Below are positions 8,346 through 18,352 of a DNA stretch of 21,848 bases, piece after piece. The stretch spans positions 159,814 to 181,661 of the forward strand of contig BFEA01000114.1 in assembly GCA_003427395.1 (NCBI GenBank). The letters are read 5' to 3'. The notes beneath the pieces are model-generated. The model ran no database searches, had not been told where the DNA came from, and worked only from the letters and a program-made list of their open reading frames with translations. A program made the position numbers and the translations under genes. Position 1 is the first letter of the stretch. The number at the start of each line of letters is the position of its first letter. This DNA is from Chara braunii. Lineage: Eukaryota > Streptophyta > Charophyceae > Charales > Characeae.

Positions 8346-9288
8346 GAAACCACGTCACTATACATGGAGACGCTCTTACTTTAGTTACATCGACTACTCT
8401 TATCTTGGTCTTTATTTACCTCAAATTCGAAATTACATTCCAGTTTCTTTTCCATGACTTTCGAGTTACTCTGTCCTTGGTCTTATTTTTTGGTGTTTTT
8501 CAGTCATTTCCTGGTCTGCCTTCATAAGTTTCGGTTGTTACTGAATTTTCATTTGACATAGTCGCATAGTATTAGTACTTGGTTTGTATGCAATAACAGC
8601 GTGTTTTTCATGTTTTAGGGTTTCCTCCCTCCTCTTAGTGGCAATTATAATTTATAACATCGGGAATATCGGTGCCCGAGGGTGGGAGTGTATTCCGTAG
8701 CTCGGGTTCTCTGCGGGTGGCCGAGTTGGTAAGCCAGATCCAAGCCTGTTCTCATTTGGATTTCAGCATGACTCTCCTATGAGCTAGAAGTTGGAAGTGG
8801 GCTTACTACAATTCTTACATTTCGTATCTGATGAGATTTATAGGCCACATCCCTGCTCCCCTCTTTCTCTCGTTATAGTGTGCACTTTAGCACACGCCTC
8901 TTCCTTGTGGGAAAGGGAAGAGCCCAGGGCGGCGAACTTAGCTCGGAGCTCGAATTTCTCTACTTGGTTGATTTCGGTCTGGTTGTAGACTTGATTTGTA
9001 ACCCAACGCCTTCCTTGGAAACTCTGGTGAATTCGATAGGTCGAGTTAGTTCAACAGGATTTACTTCATAGATTAGTTGTAGTTTCTTGACCGATTCACA
9101 GGCTGTATTGCGCCGTAAGTGAAATTGGGTAACAAAAAATGAGAGAAATTGCTTGGTATTGATATTAATCTTTGATTCCTTTTCTGCTAGATTTATAAGC
9201 GAAACTGGCTAAAGCTGCCAAGATAACGCTGGGTTGAATTTTGAGGTCCCTGACCTCGGTTCGCTTTGTTTTTAATACGAATGGTATT

Positions 9289-9295
<7 letters not shown>
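8346..9295. other. Unassigned sequence ending in poly(A)
   Basis: About 950 bp with no recognised protein. A tRNA A-box-like string (tggccgagttgg, 8718-8729) is present, but I found no convincing B box or acceptor stem. The stretch ends in a 25-nt A run, so a retroposed sequence on the plus strand is possible but unproven. Confidence 0.4.

Positions 9296-9320
<25 letters not shown>
9296..9320 (+). repeat. Poly(A) tract, 25 nt
   Basis: Twenty-five A in a row. It could be the tail of a plus-strand retroposon in the preceding sequence or a simple homopolymer. No flanking duplication was found. Confidence 0.8.
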
Positions 9321-9783
9321 CCTCCATTGTCGTGGCCCGGGGCAAGGTCCCCTCTTCCACAGATTAAAAGATTCTGACCGTTGATCTTTGCTATCTACGG
9401 TCAATATCGCTTAATTCGTGTAAGTGGGACCTAGCCCCCGGCTGTACTGGAACGTGAGGAGAGGAAACCTCCACCTTTGCCGGGTTTGGCTCGCTGGCCT
9501 TCGGAAGTAGAGGACTTCCCGAATGGCGGATTCTAACTTAGTACTGCTGTTGTGGGGCGCGACCTAATGGTGCCACGCTACTAAGCTAGGGGTCATTGAA
9601 CAAGTTGTGCTTTAGGACCGTACGGTGGGAGAAAAACCGGTCGCCACCTCCCCTCGCCTTCCCTTAGGTAACTTCTCGATCGAAGGAGGCTATGACTGAA
9701 AGGCGGGCGGCTATGGTGTGAGTGTGTACCATAGTCGGAGAGCCACACGGAAGCGTAGGGGCCGGTTTCTCTCATGTCTCACC
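9321..9783. other. Unassigned GC-richer sequence with nested inverted repeats
   Basis: No protein recognised. Bases 9629-9640 pair with 9762-9773 (11 of 12). Within that, 9711-9717 (ctatggt) pairs with 9728-9734 (accatag). An 8-bp palindrome, ccgtacgg, sits at 9618-9625. This could be a structured RNA or chance. I do not recognise an RNA family. Confidence 0.4.
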
Positions 9784-9869
9784 TTTTTTTCTCCACCTGC
9801 CACTTTTTTTCTTTTTTTTTCCACCCGCCACTTTTTTTTTTTTTTTGCATTTTTTTTTTTTTTTTTTTC
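9784..9869. repeat. T-rich tract with ccacc-gccac spacers
   Basis: Runs of 7 to 20 T are separated by two near-identical spacers (ccacctgccac, ccacccgccac) and by gca. Read on the minus strand it is an A-rich tract such as ends some retroposons. No element body was recognised to its right. Confidence 0.8.
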
Positions 9870-10040
9870 AGAAGAAAGACATCATTCCATGATATGTCGG
9901 AAAACGGGTCTGGGCCCATCTGGCGTCCCTTACATATAAACCGCAGCCATAAAGGGCTGGGAAAAACACTCCCGACCAATGCCATTCCCGACTGCAGCCA
10001 AAACAAAATCAGGCAACGTTGCTCAAACCCTAGCTACCAC
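9870..10040. other. Unassigned spacer before MITE
   Basis: Short mixed-composition sequence with no ORF of interest, ending at the left terminal inverted repeat of the MITE. Confidence 0.5.
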
Positions 10041-10588
10041 TGACTACAACAAAAAAATTTGAAATTCCCAAAATTAAATAACCATTCTATAGTAAAATTA
10101 GTAAATTACATTCTAAATTCTAGATTTTCATTCGATCTTGAAAAATGTTATTCCAATTTTAAAAATTTCTGTCTTACTTGAAAACTTTCATTCCAAGAAT
10201 GGGGTATCCCTTCTTATTTGAACTACATGCTAGAGATGGAATGAAAGTCTGGATGATTTCATGAAATTTTTTAATTGGACTGTCATTCTATGTAAGGATT
10301 TTCAGTCATAAATGGGTTAATCCAATCTAAATTAGAAGGTATTTGTTATAGTAGAATGAAAGTTTAATTAAGACATTTCATAAACTCATCCAAACTTTCA
10401 TTCCATCTTGAACAAATAGATATAGTTGGAAGGGAAAACTTATATATAGACGGAAACTTATGAAATAAAACTGGAAATTTTAGAAATGGACGAACATTGG
10501 AATGTTAATTTATAAATATGAAGGATTTTTTTTGAATGGAATGTTTTTTCAACTTTCATTTCTCGTGGGAATTTTTCTGTTGTAGTCA
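10041..10588. mobile_element. AT-rich foldback MITE
   Basis: A 548-bp AT-rich element bounded by tgactacaacaaaaaaatt at 10041-10059 and its near-perfect inverted copy at 10570-10588 (one mismatch). The two halves continue to fold. Bases around 10232-10267 are the inverted counterpart of about 10375-10411 (shared tttcattccatct / agatggaatgaaa), and attttcattcgatcttga near 10123 is echoed near 10397. There is no coding capacity. No target-site duplication is evident next to the TIRs. The end ctacaacaaaa is reminiscent of plant CACTA-type termini, but the terminal CACTA itself is absent, so the superfamily is unassigned. Confidence 0.75.
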
Positions 10589-10774
10589 TTTGAAAGTTGA
10601 TGCAGTTCAGAAAAAAATCGAATCTAGCACTACCAAAATTAGTATCTCATAATTACATTAATCCTAAGACGCTAATAATTACAATTCCCTAATTAATTAC
10701 CAACCCTAATACGCTAAATAGACAAATGTAATTATGATTCTCGTATAGAAATACTATCTCTATTTTTATTTTTC

Positions 10775-10830
10775 TTTCTCCCTATCTAATTACTATTCCC
10801 CTGTGTTCTAATTAGTATTCCCTAATTACT
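10775..10830. repeat. Diverged direct repeat, first copy
   Basis: Pattern ccctatc-gattac-attcccc-gtgtt-t-attagtat-cccta. The second copy is at 10896-10955, about 121 bp away. Confidence 0.7.
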
Positions 10831-10895
10831 CCACAATCACCGTGTGTCTAGACTAAACTAACCCAGCATATAAAACCAATTAAAACAAAACTAAC

Positions 10896-10955
10896 TTTCC
10901 TTCCCCCTATCAGATTACCATTCCCCAGTGTTTTGATTAGTATCCCCTAAATTTC
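10896..10955. repeat. Diverged direct repeat, second copy
   Basis: Same word order as 10775-10830, with substitutions such as attaccattccccagtg against attactattcccctgtg. Confidence 0.7.
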
Positions 10956-11080
10956 TATGACCGCCACCAACGCCATACTGTATCTACAATTTAACAGGCG
11001 GCAAAAAAACAACCCGAATTACAATACGTCTAGCTAAGCCCAAAAGTAGAGGCTATACACCTAATTAGCTAGAAACACAA

Positions 11081-12230
11081 ACGATGACAAAACCGTGGGA
11101 AGCCGACTGTTGCAATCCAAATCCTTCCACCGATGAACAGATCGTCGGCGAGATAACTAAAACAGGGTCACCAACCTGTGGGCTCGTGTGCAATTCTACT
11201 CAACTCCAAAAAGCGGGCAAAAACATCTCATCCAGCAGCACCAACGCGCCAATAGCAAGGGAGGAGCGTAATCAATCGATCCGTCGTCCCCAACACAGGC
11301 ACAGCACCCCAAGTGTCGATGCCAAACACCCCAACCTTCCATTCCACCGTCGATCAGGCATGACTGGGTGGTCGCATTAGCGCAGTGGTGACGGAGCGTT
11401 AACGCGTGCCGCCAGGGGGGGGGCGATGTCTGGGCAACGGGGGATCGCGTTGGTGTCGCCACAACGGAAGTGGCGCTGTGCCAGAACTTGTTGGTGGGGT
11501 GGCGGCGCATGGAGGAAGGCGCGAGGGCACTATAGGGGACACGTGCAGAGGGGCACTGCCATGCTCCTGCCATGGGCCAGTCCCGGATGACAGGGGTCAT
11601 TAATCCTTGTTGGCTGTGGAGGGATAGGAGAGCGATGTGGGGACAGTCAGCGGGCGGGATCTGGACGTTGCTGTTATACCAGAATTATCAACCAATCAGG
11701 GGCGCGGTCCCCTGGCTTTAGATATGGTGTCGGGGCACGACTCCCCAGACTGATCTTTCCCGTCCCTCCCTCACATCGCTTCTTGTTCGCCAACTGTCCG
11801 GACCCCGCTCCGAGCAAGGAACCGATTAATCCCGGAAGGGGTTTCGAGGTCGGTTGATTAGGCTTGGGGGAGAGCGCTCAGTCAAGTCAGTTCCTTTCGA
11901 GCCCCGAAACGACGGCCGCTACGGCTTGCTGACACCGTCCCTTAGGGACCTGCGACTGCGATGCAAGGGGGGGGCATCGGGGGCTAGCTACCGGTCCGAG
12001 ACTTGGGATGCAAGAGTATCTCATGCTAGGTACCAAAAAAAACTCGGGGGACAAGAGCCCCGGGGCTGGCGGCTCATCTCCTTGGAGGCCCACGGAACTT
12101 CGTGGCTCGTAATAGTGCGGATTCTTGATCCCATGAGCGTCGAACTGGCCAGTCCTCAATGATCGAAAAAGGCGAGATGGAACATGTACCGAAGTCACTC
12201 GCGCGGACTCCTACCCTGTGGAAAGTACGA
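11081..12230. other. Unassigned GC-rich sequence
   Basis: About 1.15 kb of GC-rich DNA. ORFs of 65-134 codons occur on both strands, and none shows a recognisable domain or a clear coding advantage over the others. A tRNA A-box-like string at 11378-11388 lacks a B box. Confidence 0.5.
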
Positions 12231-13510
12231 CGGGGGCGAGCGAGCAAGCTCTCAATCAGTTGCCCCGTCTCGCCAGCGGAGCTCGGCAGAGCGAGCTACC
12301 CAGAGAGTACTTTAGCGAGAACACCCAAGAGTGCAGGCTCGCTACTAAACAACTCGTAATTGGGACTGGAGAATACTCGGAGAAGCCCGAGCGTTCGCAA
12401 AGAAAACCGGGTGGCGACCTCACAGTCAATCCTCGCGGGTAAGGGGGACACTCGGAAAAAGCGCACACAAGCCCACCCTGAACCAGGAAATGCTTAGTGC
12501 GACCAGAGAGGGCGAGAAAGGGTCTGAGAGATCGAGCTCTTAATTAAACTTTCGAAGAACTGGTGACTACTCAGAGAGGCCTGCCTGAACGAGCTCACAA
12601 TCGAACGGAGGATGCTGATACGCACACGAGCCAGCGAGAAACGAGCTCGCAATCGAACTTCACCGGGTCCAAGAACACCGGAGAATGCCCAAAGAGAATT
12701 GTGAGAGCGAGCTCGCTATCCAACTTTTCTGAACCTGAGAATACTAGAGAATGCGCCAAAGCAAACTGCAAGAGCAAGCTCGCCATCAAACTTTCCTGAA
12801 CCGGGAATACCAGAGAACGCGCCAAAGCAAACTGCGAGAGCGAGCTCGCTATCGAACTTTCCCGATTTGAGAATATTAAAGAAAGCAACAAAGCAAACTG
12901 CGAGAGCAAGCTCGCTATCAAACTTTACTGAGCTGAGAATACCAGAGAATGCGCCAAAGCAAATTGCGAGAGCAAGCTCGCTATCAAACTTTCCTGAACC
13001 GAGAACACCAGAGAACGCCCGAAGCAAACTTCGAGAGCGAGCTCGCTATCGAACTTTCCCGAACTGAGAACACCAGAGAAAGCAACAAAGCAAACTGCGA
13101 GAGCGAGCTCGCTATCGAACTTTCCCGAACTGAAAATACCAGAGAAAGCAACAAAGCAAACTGCTAGAGCGGGCTCGCTATAGAACTTTCCCGAACTGAG
13201 AATACCAGAGAAAGCAACAAAGCAAACTGCAAGAGCGAGCTCACTATCAAACTTTACTGAACTGAGAATACCAGAGAAGCGAACTGTGAGAGCGTGCTCG
13301 CTATCAAACTTTTCCGAACCTGAGAATATCATAGAAAGCAAACCGCGGGAGCGGGCTCGCTATCAACTCTCCTGGACCAGGGGGTACTTAGAGGGTGCAC
13401 ATGGAAGCCAACTAAAGCGAGCCAGCGATCAAACCTTAGTGAGCCGGAGAATACTTAGCGAGACCAGAGAGTGCGCCCAGGAGCCTGCGCGCACAAGCTC
13501 GGAACCAAAC
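12230..13510. repeat. ~66-bp minisatellite array with palindromic core
   Basis: The regular core runs from about 12590 to 13370. It has about 12-13 units spaced mostly 63-69 bp, a few shorter. The consensus word order is aagcaaactgcgaga, gcgagctcgct, atcgaactttcc, cgaactgagaataccagagaa. The units contain the 12-bp palindrome agcgagctcgct or a one-base variant. More degenerate units extend left to about 12230 and right to about 13510. Many spacings are multiples of 3, so several frames stay open on both strands (for example ELALAVCFVAFSG on minus and NTRESNKANCESELAIEL on plus). I treat these as by-products. An array upstream of a TATA box could act as an enhancer or as LTR U3 repeats; this is inference. 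Confidence 0.85.
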
Positions 13511-13722
13511 CTCACGGAACCGCAAAATAAGAAAAATGGGCCAGCCGTTCATAAAGAATCCAAACCGCTCCGTGCGCGAGGTCGAACCCTCCCGCATCGA
13601 CGTGCGCTCCCATCCCGAGTCCGGTGTGCTCACGCGGGATGACCCATTCCTGCGACCAGCCCCTGCTGCCGGACGAGCCCTTGCACTGAATACTCTCGTT
13701 TGCTCACCGCCGAACGCTCCCA

Positions 13723-13790
13723 TTCCTCTCTCTCCTCTCGCTCTCTCTCTCTCACTCTCTCCCTCTCTCTCTCTCACTCTCTATCCCTCT
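13723..13790. repeat. (CT)n microsatellite, interrupted
   Basis: A CT-dominated tract with a few CA, CG and CC interruptions, between the minisatellite and the TATA box. Confidence 0.9.
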
Positions 13791-14003
13791 TCGCCTCGGC
13801 TAGCCTCCGGATCTCGTTGAAGGCGACTTCGATCGCTGCCGCCCCAGTGCGTGCGCAAGCCCAAGACGTCCGTCGCGGCGTTCATTGATCTCAAGTGTTC
13901 CTCTTGCCGAAGTGGCTCCCCGAAGTCCCTGAGTCAGCTCAGCCCACGTGCGCGCATCTGCTCATGCGAGCCCTCCCGCGTGCGTCCTCTACCCCGTGCT
14001 CCC

Positions 14004-14085
14004 TATAAAAGGGAACTCCTCAGCCCCCCCCCCTCTCTTTGCCACGACCGTCCCTCTCTCTCTCTCTCTCTCTCTTTCCTTCTCC
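14004..14085 (+). promoter_or_regulatory. Candidate plus-strand core promoter: TATA box plus CT-rich tract
   Basis: tataaaag at 14004-14011 in the context ccctataaaaggg. About 40 bp downstream a (CT)n tract begins (14051-14085). A TATA box followed by a pyrimidine patch is a common layout of plant core promoters and of LTR promoters. No ORF with recognisable content follows, so the transcript could be noncoding or part of an LTR. Chance occurrence in pyrimidine-rich DNA is possible. Confidence 0.4.
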
Positions 14086-16225
14086 TTGTAGGCTGCGCTC
14101 TAGGACCGCCCTTTTGCCACGCGACGCGTTCCTCTCGCCATCTCCTCCACTCCCCTTGCCTCAAGCTTTCCCCCTCGATGGTTCCCTCTACCCTTTCTCT
14201 CAACCCAGCCTCGGTTCTCCCGTGTGCTCGGTCGAAAAATGGACAGGGAGACTGCTAGGCTCAGAACCGCCTCACCAGCCGAGCGCTCGAATGCTTGCAC
14301 ACTCCTCTGTGCGCCCGAACGTGTGTATCCCACTTTCACCACCTCCCCTTGTGCGCGTCCCCACTTTCTATCTCCCTTCTTCTTTTATAGTTCCCTTGCT
14401 CCGTTCTTCTATGCTCGCCCCCCCCTTCTGCACCTTTCTGTCGGCGCCAAACTCGAAATTCTGGCTAAAATTTTCTTCCTCCATTTTCCCGCCCCAATTT
14501 CTAACCTCTCCTTCCTCGATCCTGTCTTCTTTCCTTTCTCCAATAGGATATCTTCTCGCTTCACTCCATTGGACCGCTCTTCGCGCAGCGCAATAACGAC
14601 TTTCCTCTTCCCGCCCTCTCTTTTGTTTCCTCGCTGATTCCTCGGGGTACATCCTACTTGGCCACGCCCGTGGCTTCCCGCTCCATCACCTTTCTCGTTG
14701 GTTATCAAGAATCACGGGCGCGCGCGTCCTGCCCCCGAGCGGTTATCAAGAAGTCCGCAGGCTTGCGTCCCCCTCCTTTCGGCTACACGGATCCTCGGTA
14801 CTCCCTCTTCCTTCGCAGCGCACCCTTCCTGTTCTTCTCATCATCACTATTCCCCCCCTTTTCCTCGTCGGTCCGTCCGATCTTTTGTGTGAATCTTTTC
14901 CGAAGATCAACTTCCTCGAGCCGTCACATCTCCGTTTGCCCATCTCCCAACTTTTGCTTCCTGACCGGTCCCCGCCCGTTCGGGCTCGACACCACCGCCT
15001 TCTCTTGATCCGCTCGAGGCCAACCCCCCCCCTTAACCACCTTACTTTTTCCAAGGCTTTTCTGTGATCGGCGAGAAAACGCGTTCCCTACCTCTCCACC
15101 TTTCCCTCCAACACTCATCCAAGCTGTCAACTCGTCTTCCTAGCCCAATCGGTAGCCCGTCGGCTCGAAGTCAGACTTTAGAAAAACCTCCACCTTTTTT
15201 CGCAAATCCCTCTCCCCATTGTCGATCCGTCTTCCCCGCTCGAACAGTGGCCCGCCGATCGAAAAAACTCCGCTTCGCGTGTAATCACTGTTTCCCCGAT
15301 TTTCACTTCTTCCCAGCCCAAATCGGGCCATCTTCCGTTCCACGGCCCCTCCGTTGGACTGCTTTGACGAGAACCATACCCCCACCTCCTTAATGGAAAA
15401 TGGAGTTGGCTAGCTCAGGATCCACATGGGGCGGTCCTGCTGCCCATTCCAGAATTTCCCCAAGCCAAGCCGCCCCCATTCTGAAGCACATGATTCGCCC
15501 CGCATCCTCAGATTTCGACACTGAAAACTCCCATCTTTCATGATCCGCCCGAGACCGCTCGCGACCAAGATTCGGACCGTCACCCCGGGCAATCGAAAGG
15601 TTAGTAGGAAGGCCCGGAAGCCCGAAGACATCCAAAAACATCATTCCCACATCCATGCATACATTAAAACCATGCAAAAGCAGAAAAGGAAGAAAAAATG
15701 ATTTCCATTTTTGAGAAAAAAAAACCATCGGCTGGTAGGCAGCCGCCCGGCAACCAGCCCACACCCCAATTTCTCGTCGTCCCCGGAGAGTTACCTTTTA
15801 CGACCCCCTTCTTTTTGACCGTGACCCCTCGCCTAACGTTTACCCATGAAATGTTTTTCCCGTTGCCTTTCTCTCTTTACCAGACTTAACCCCTATTGTC
15901 ATAACCCACGGCACACTGCAATATCTACTCGGGATTACGGCTCATTGCCCCTAACGACATCTGTTTCTCTAACTATTGTACAATTTGGTACAACTTTCTC
16001 TTCGACCTATCACGTTTTTCTAACTTCGGTACACTATTCTCCTTCTCCCTTATGCCCGTCTCCGTCTCCTCATCCTCTTCTCGCGCCTCTCTCTCTTCCG
16101 TTTTCTTTCCTCTCTCTCACATCTGAGTCTCATGGCCTTCCTAGACGCGTTCCTCCTTTCGTTCAACTGGCGTTTCCCCGATTGGTCAGTATCGGCCGTT
16201 TCTTCTTCCTAGGGATCTTTGATGG
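14086..16225. other. Pyrimidine-rich noncoding stretch beside gypsy pol
   Basis: About 2.1 kb in which the plus strand is rich in C and T (cctctc, ttcctt and similar words). ORFs such as 14039-14596 (+), 14224-14637 (+) and 15390-15764 (-) are compositional or unrecognised. It lies downstream of the integrase end of the gypsy fragment (which is on minus), so it could include that element's 3' untranslated region or LTR. I could not define TG...CA ends or a polypurine tract with confidence. A ggttatcaagaa-like word is duplicated near 14700 and 14741. Confidence 0.5.
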
Positions 16226-16453
16226 TCAAGAAGAGGCCCCTTGTTTGGAGGTCTCCCCTTTCTGGTGGGTTAAGGTCACCTTTGTGTCAACCACTTCCTT
16301 CCCTTTCTGTTTTGGCTCCTCCCCAAGGGTCTCCCTTGATCGAAAGATTTTGAGATGAGCCCATGCGATAGGGTCCCGTAACTTACTCCCATCTAATTCC
16401 GCGAGCACGTAAGCCCCCCCATCCAATCTCTTTAGGACCTTATACGGCCCCAT
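16226..16453 (-). pseudogene. Integrase C-terminal GPY/F domain
   Basis: A 75-codon frame, in register with the integrase core and separated from it by one TGA. It begins WMGPYKVLKRLDGGAYVLAELDGS and continues to IAWAHLKIF, the GPY/F module of gypsy integrases. It then becomes low-complexity and ends without a chromodomain. Downstream lies the pyrimidine-rich noncoding stretch. Confidence 0.8.
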
Positions 16454-16456
16454 CCA

Positions 16457-17293
16457 TCAGTTCGCCAATTTCCGGTTCCAGGTCTTTTCTAGTGACGAAT
16501 CGTACATCAGCACTAGGCCGTTAACCCCTATCAGCGCCTTTCGGACCCGCAAATTTTTGTCCCACCTATCTTTTCCTTTCACCCTCTCTCTCTTGACGTT
16601 CTCCCCCACCTCGGTTATCCCGGCATCCAAATTATCCGCTATTTGTTGGATCCGTGCTTCCAACAGTTCTTTCCGGGTCATGTTGGTTTTCCATGAGACA
16701 CTCGTCCAAGTGTCAACGTGGAACTCGATGGGTAGGGGACAATGCCTACCGAACCAAAGGGTGTAAGGAGGGTACCCCGTACTGGATTTGACCGTGATGT
16801 TATCTGCCCAAACCGCGTACCGTAAATACTTCGGCCATTGTTCCGCGCGACCCTTGCACCATTTTGCTAGGGCGTCTACAAGCATTTGGTGCCCCCTTTC
16901 TACTGGCGCATTGCTTTGGGGGTGATAAGCGGTTGTATAGGCCGCCCCTATCCCTGCCTTCTCCAACAACACCTTGACCTTCTGGCTCAGGAACTCCGCT
17001 CCCCTATCCATGACTATTATCCCGACACACCCGTACCGCGCGATATACTCAAGGAGAAAATCACTCACCTCCTCCGCCGTCTTCTTTTTAATGACCTTTG
17101 CTTCCATGAATCCGGTGAGGTCATCCCGGACGTTGATTATATACCGAAGACCGTCGACCCCCTTCGACATTGTTACCAGATCTATGTGGACCTTCTCACC
17201 CGGAACAGTGGGAAACGATGGAACTAGGGGCTCTTTGTATCGAACCATCGCCCTCTTCTGGCAAGCCTCACACGTTGAACAATACTTTTCCAC
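16457..17293 (-). pseudogene. Gypsy integrase core, catalytic residues intact
   Basis: A 278-codon open stretch in the same frame as RNase H. Residues 5-11 give the Cys pair of the HHCC zinc-binding domain (CSTCEAC). The DDE core has HIDLV (Asp38), VMDRGAEF (Asp96) and APVERGH (Glu132), an exact D,D-35-E spacing. TAYHPQSNAPVERGHQMLV is the typical Ty3/gypsy signature. The stretch ends at LAN, followed by a TGA in place of a codon before WMGPYKV. Catalytic residues are preserved, but stops on both sides prevent a normal polyprotein. Confidence 0.9.
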
Positions 17294-18352
17294 TTCCGTG
17301 TATTGCCCATCCTACCAATAAAGCCTACGGACCTTGTCGAACGTACCCTTCACCCCCCTATGACCTCCCACGACACCATCGTGTAGTTCCTCTATGACCG
17401 CCCTTTTTTCCTCTGGATTGCACAGTACTCTCATAGGAATAGTGAACTTCGTGGGCCTCTTAAAGAGATGACGTCCTCGTAGGCAGTATCCCAGCGCTTC
17501 CTGCCGGATTCTCTCGGTCCCTGCCTCCCTACCGGCCAAATACAATCCTATGTCCCGATACTTTCTGTCATAGAGATTTGCGAGAAAGGTCCTCGGGGCT
17601 CCTTCTTCTACCCGGCTGCTCTCCGCTATTTGTGCCTTATTAGCGGTTATTTTCACTACCCCTTCTTCGGTCTCTGTTACCGTTTCCTCCCTAAGTCTAG
17701 GTAGGTCCTCCTCACGAATGGGAAACCGGGACAAACCGTCCGCGACCTGGTTCTTGGTCCCCGATATCCTCTCGACCCTATAGTCGTAAAGCCTAATGTG
17801 TATCATCCATCGGGGGATGGTCGGATCGGTCAGGGAGAAATCCTTTTGAAGGACCGCGACTACTGTTGTCGGGTCCACCCTTAGGAGAAATCGTCGTCCG
17901 TATAGATAGTGGCGAAAAGCCTTTAGGTAATGTAGTACCCCTAGCACCTCCTTTTTGAACTGGCTATAATTCCTCTCGGCGGGGTTCAAGGTCCTGCTCT
18001 CGAATCGCAACGGCCTCTCTTTCCCCTCTCCGTCTTTTTGAGAGAGGAAGCCCCCCACCGAGTTCGGCCCAGCATCCGTGGAAACTATAAAGAGGCGACG
18101 CTCCTCGTCTTCGAAGAATGGAGCCCCTAGGACCTGCCCTCCTTCGCGGAACTCCTCTTTTAGGGCTTCCATGGCTGCCGCCTGCTCCTCGCCCCAAGCC
18201 CAACCTTCCGTCTTCCTAAGTAACCGCCTAAGAGGTTCTGCCTTCGCACCGTAGCCTTTTATGAAGATTCGCCAGTAGCCCACCACCCCTAAAAACTGCC
18301 TGACCTCCGTAATGGACTTGAGTGGCGACGGCCAGGTCATTAATTTCACCAA
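17294..18352 (-). pseudogene. Gypsy RT thumb, RNase H and zinc-binding domain
   Basis: An uninterrupted 346-codon stretch (18352-17312). Residues 1-45 are the RT thumb/connection (SITEVRQFLGVVGYWRIFIKGY). RNase H follows at about 85-195, with VSTDAGPNSVGGFLSQ (first Asp), FESRTLNPAERNYSQFKKEVLGVLH (Glu) and a later Asp in RVDPTTV. A linker follows, then the first half of the integrase zinc-binding domain (HDGVVGGHRGVKGTFDKVRRLYW, His pair near 324-331). A TAG directly after LYW interrupts it. The same frame then carries on into the integrase, where the paired Cys residues are found. Confidence 0.85.

Larger units (their letters stand above)
10589..11080. other. AT-rich sequence with a diverged direct repeat
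   Basis: No gene seen. It is rich in attaatta-type words. It holds a ~55-bp direct duplication described separately (10775-10830 and 10896-10955). Confidence 0.6.

Noticed and set aside
8718-8729. tRNA A-box-like string tggccgagttgg
   Set aside because: No B box (ggttcga-tcc) at a suitable distance and no acceptor stem, so neither a tRNA nor a SINE head is supported.
11378-11388. tRNA A-box-like string tagcgcagtgg
   Set aside because: No matching B box or cloverleaf in the following ~90 bp.
12595-13341. Minus-strand ORFs with a ~22-residue repeat (SSGKFDSELALAVCF-like)
   Set aside because: Unit lengths near 66 bp keep frames open, but several overlapping frames on both strands are equally open and no signal peptide or known repeat family is seen. 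Treated as a minisatellite.
14383-14390. Minus-strand TATA-like string as promoter of an LTR for the gypsy element
   Set aside because: No paired LTR, no TG...CA ends and no primer-binding site could be seen, so it is only mentioned as context.
15390-15764. 124-codon minus-strand ORF downstream of integrase
   Set aside because: Considered as an extra gypsy ORF, but no motif is recognised and overlapping frames are similar in quality.
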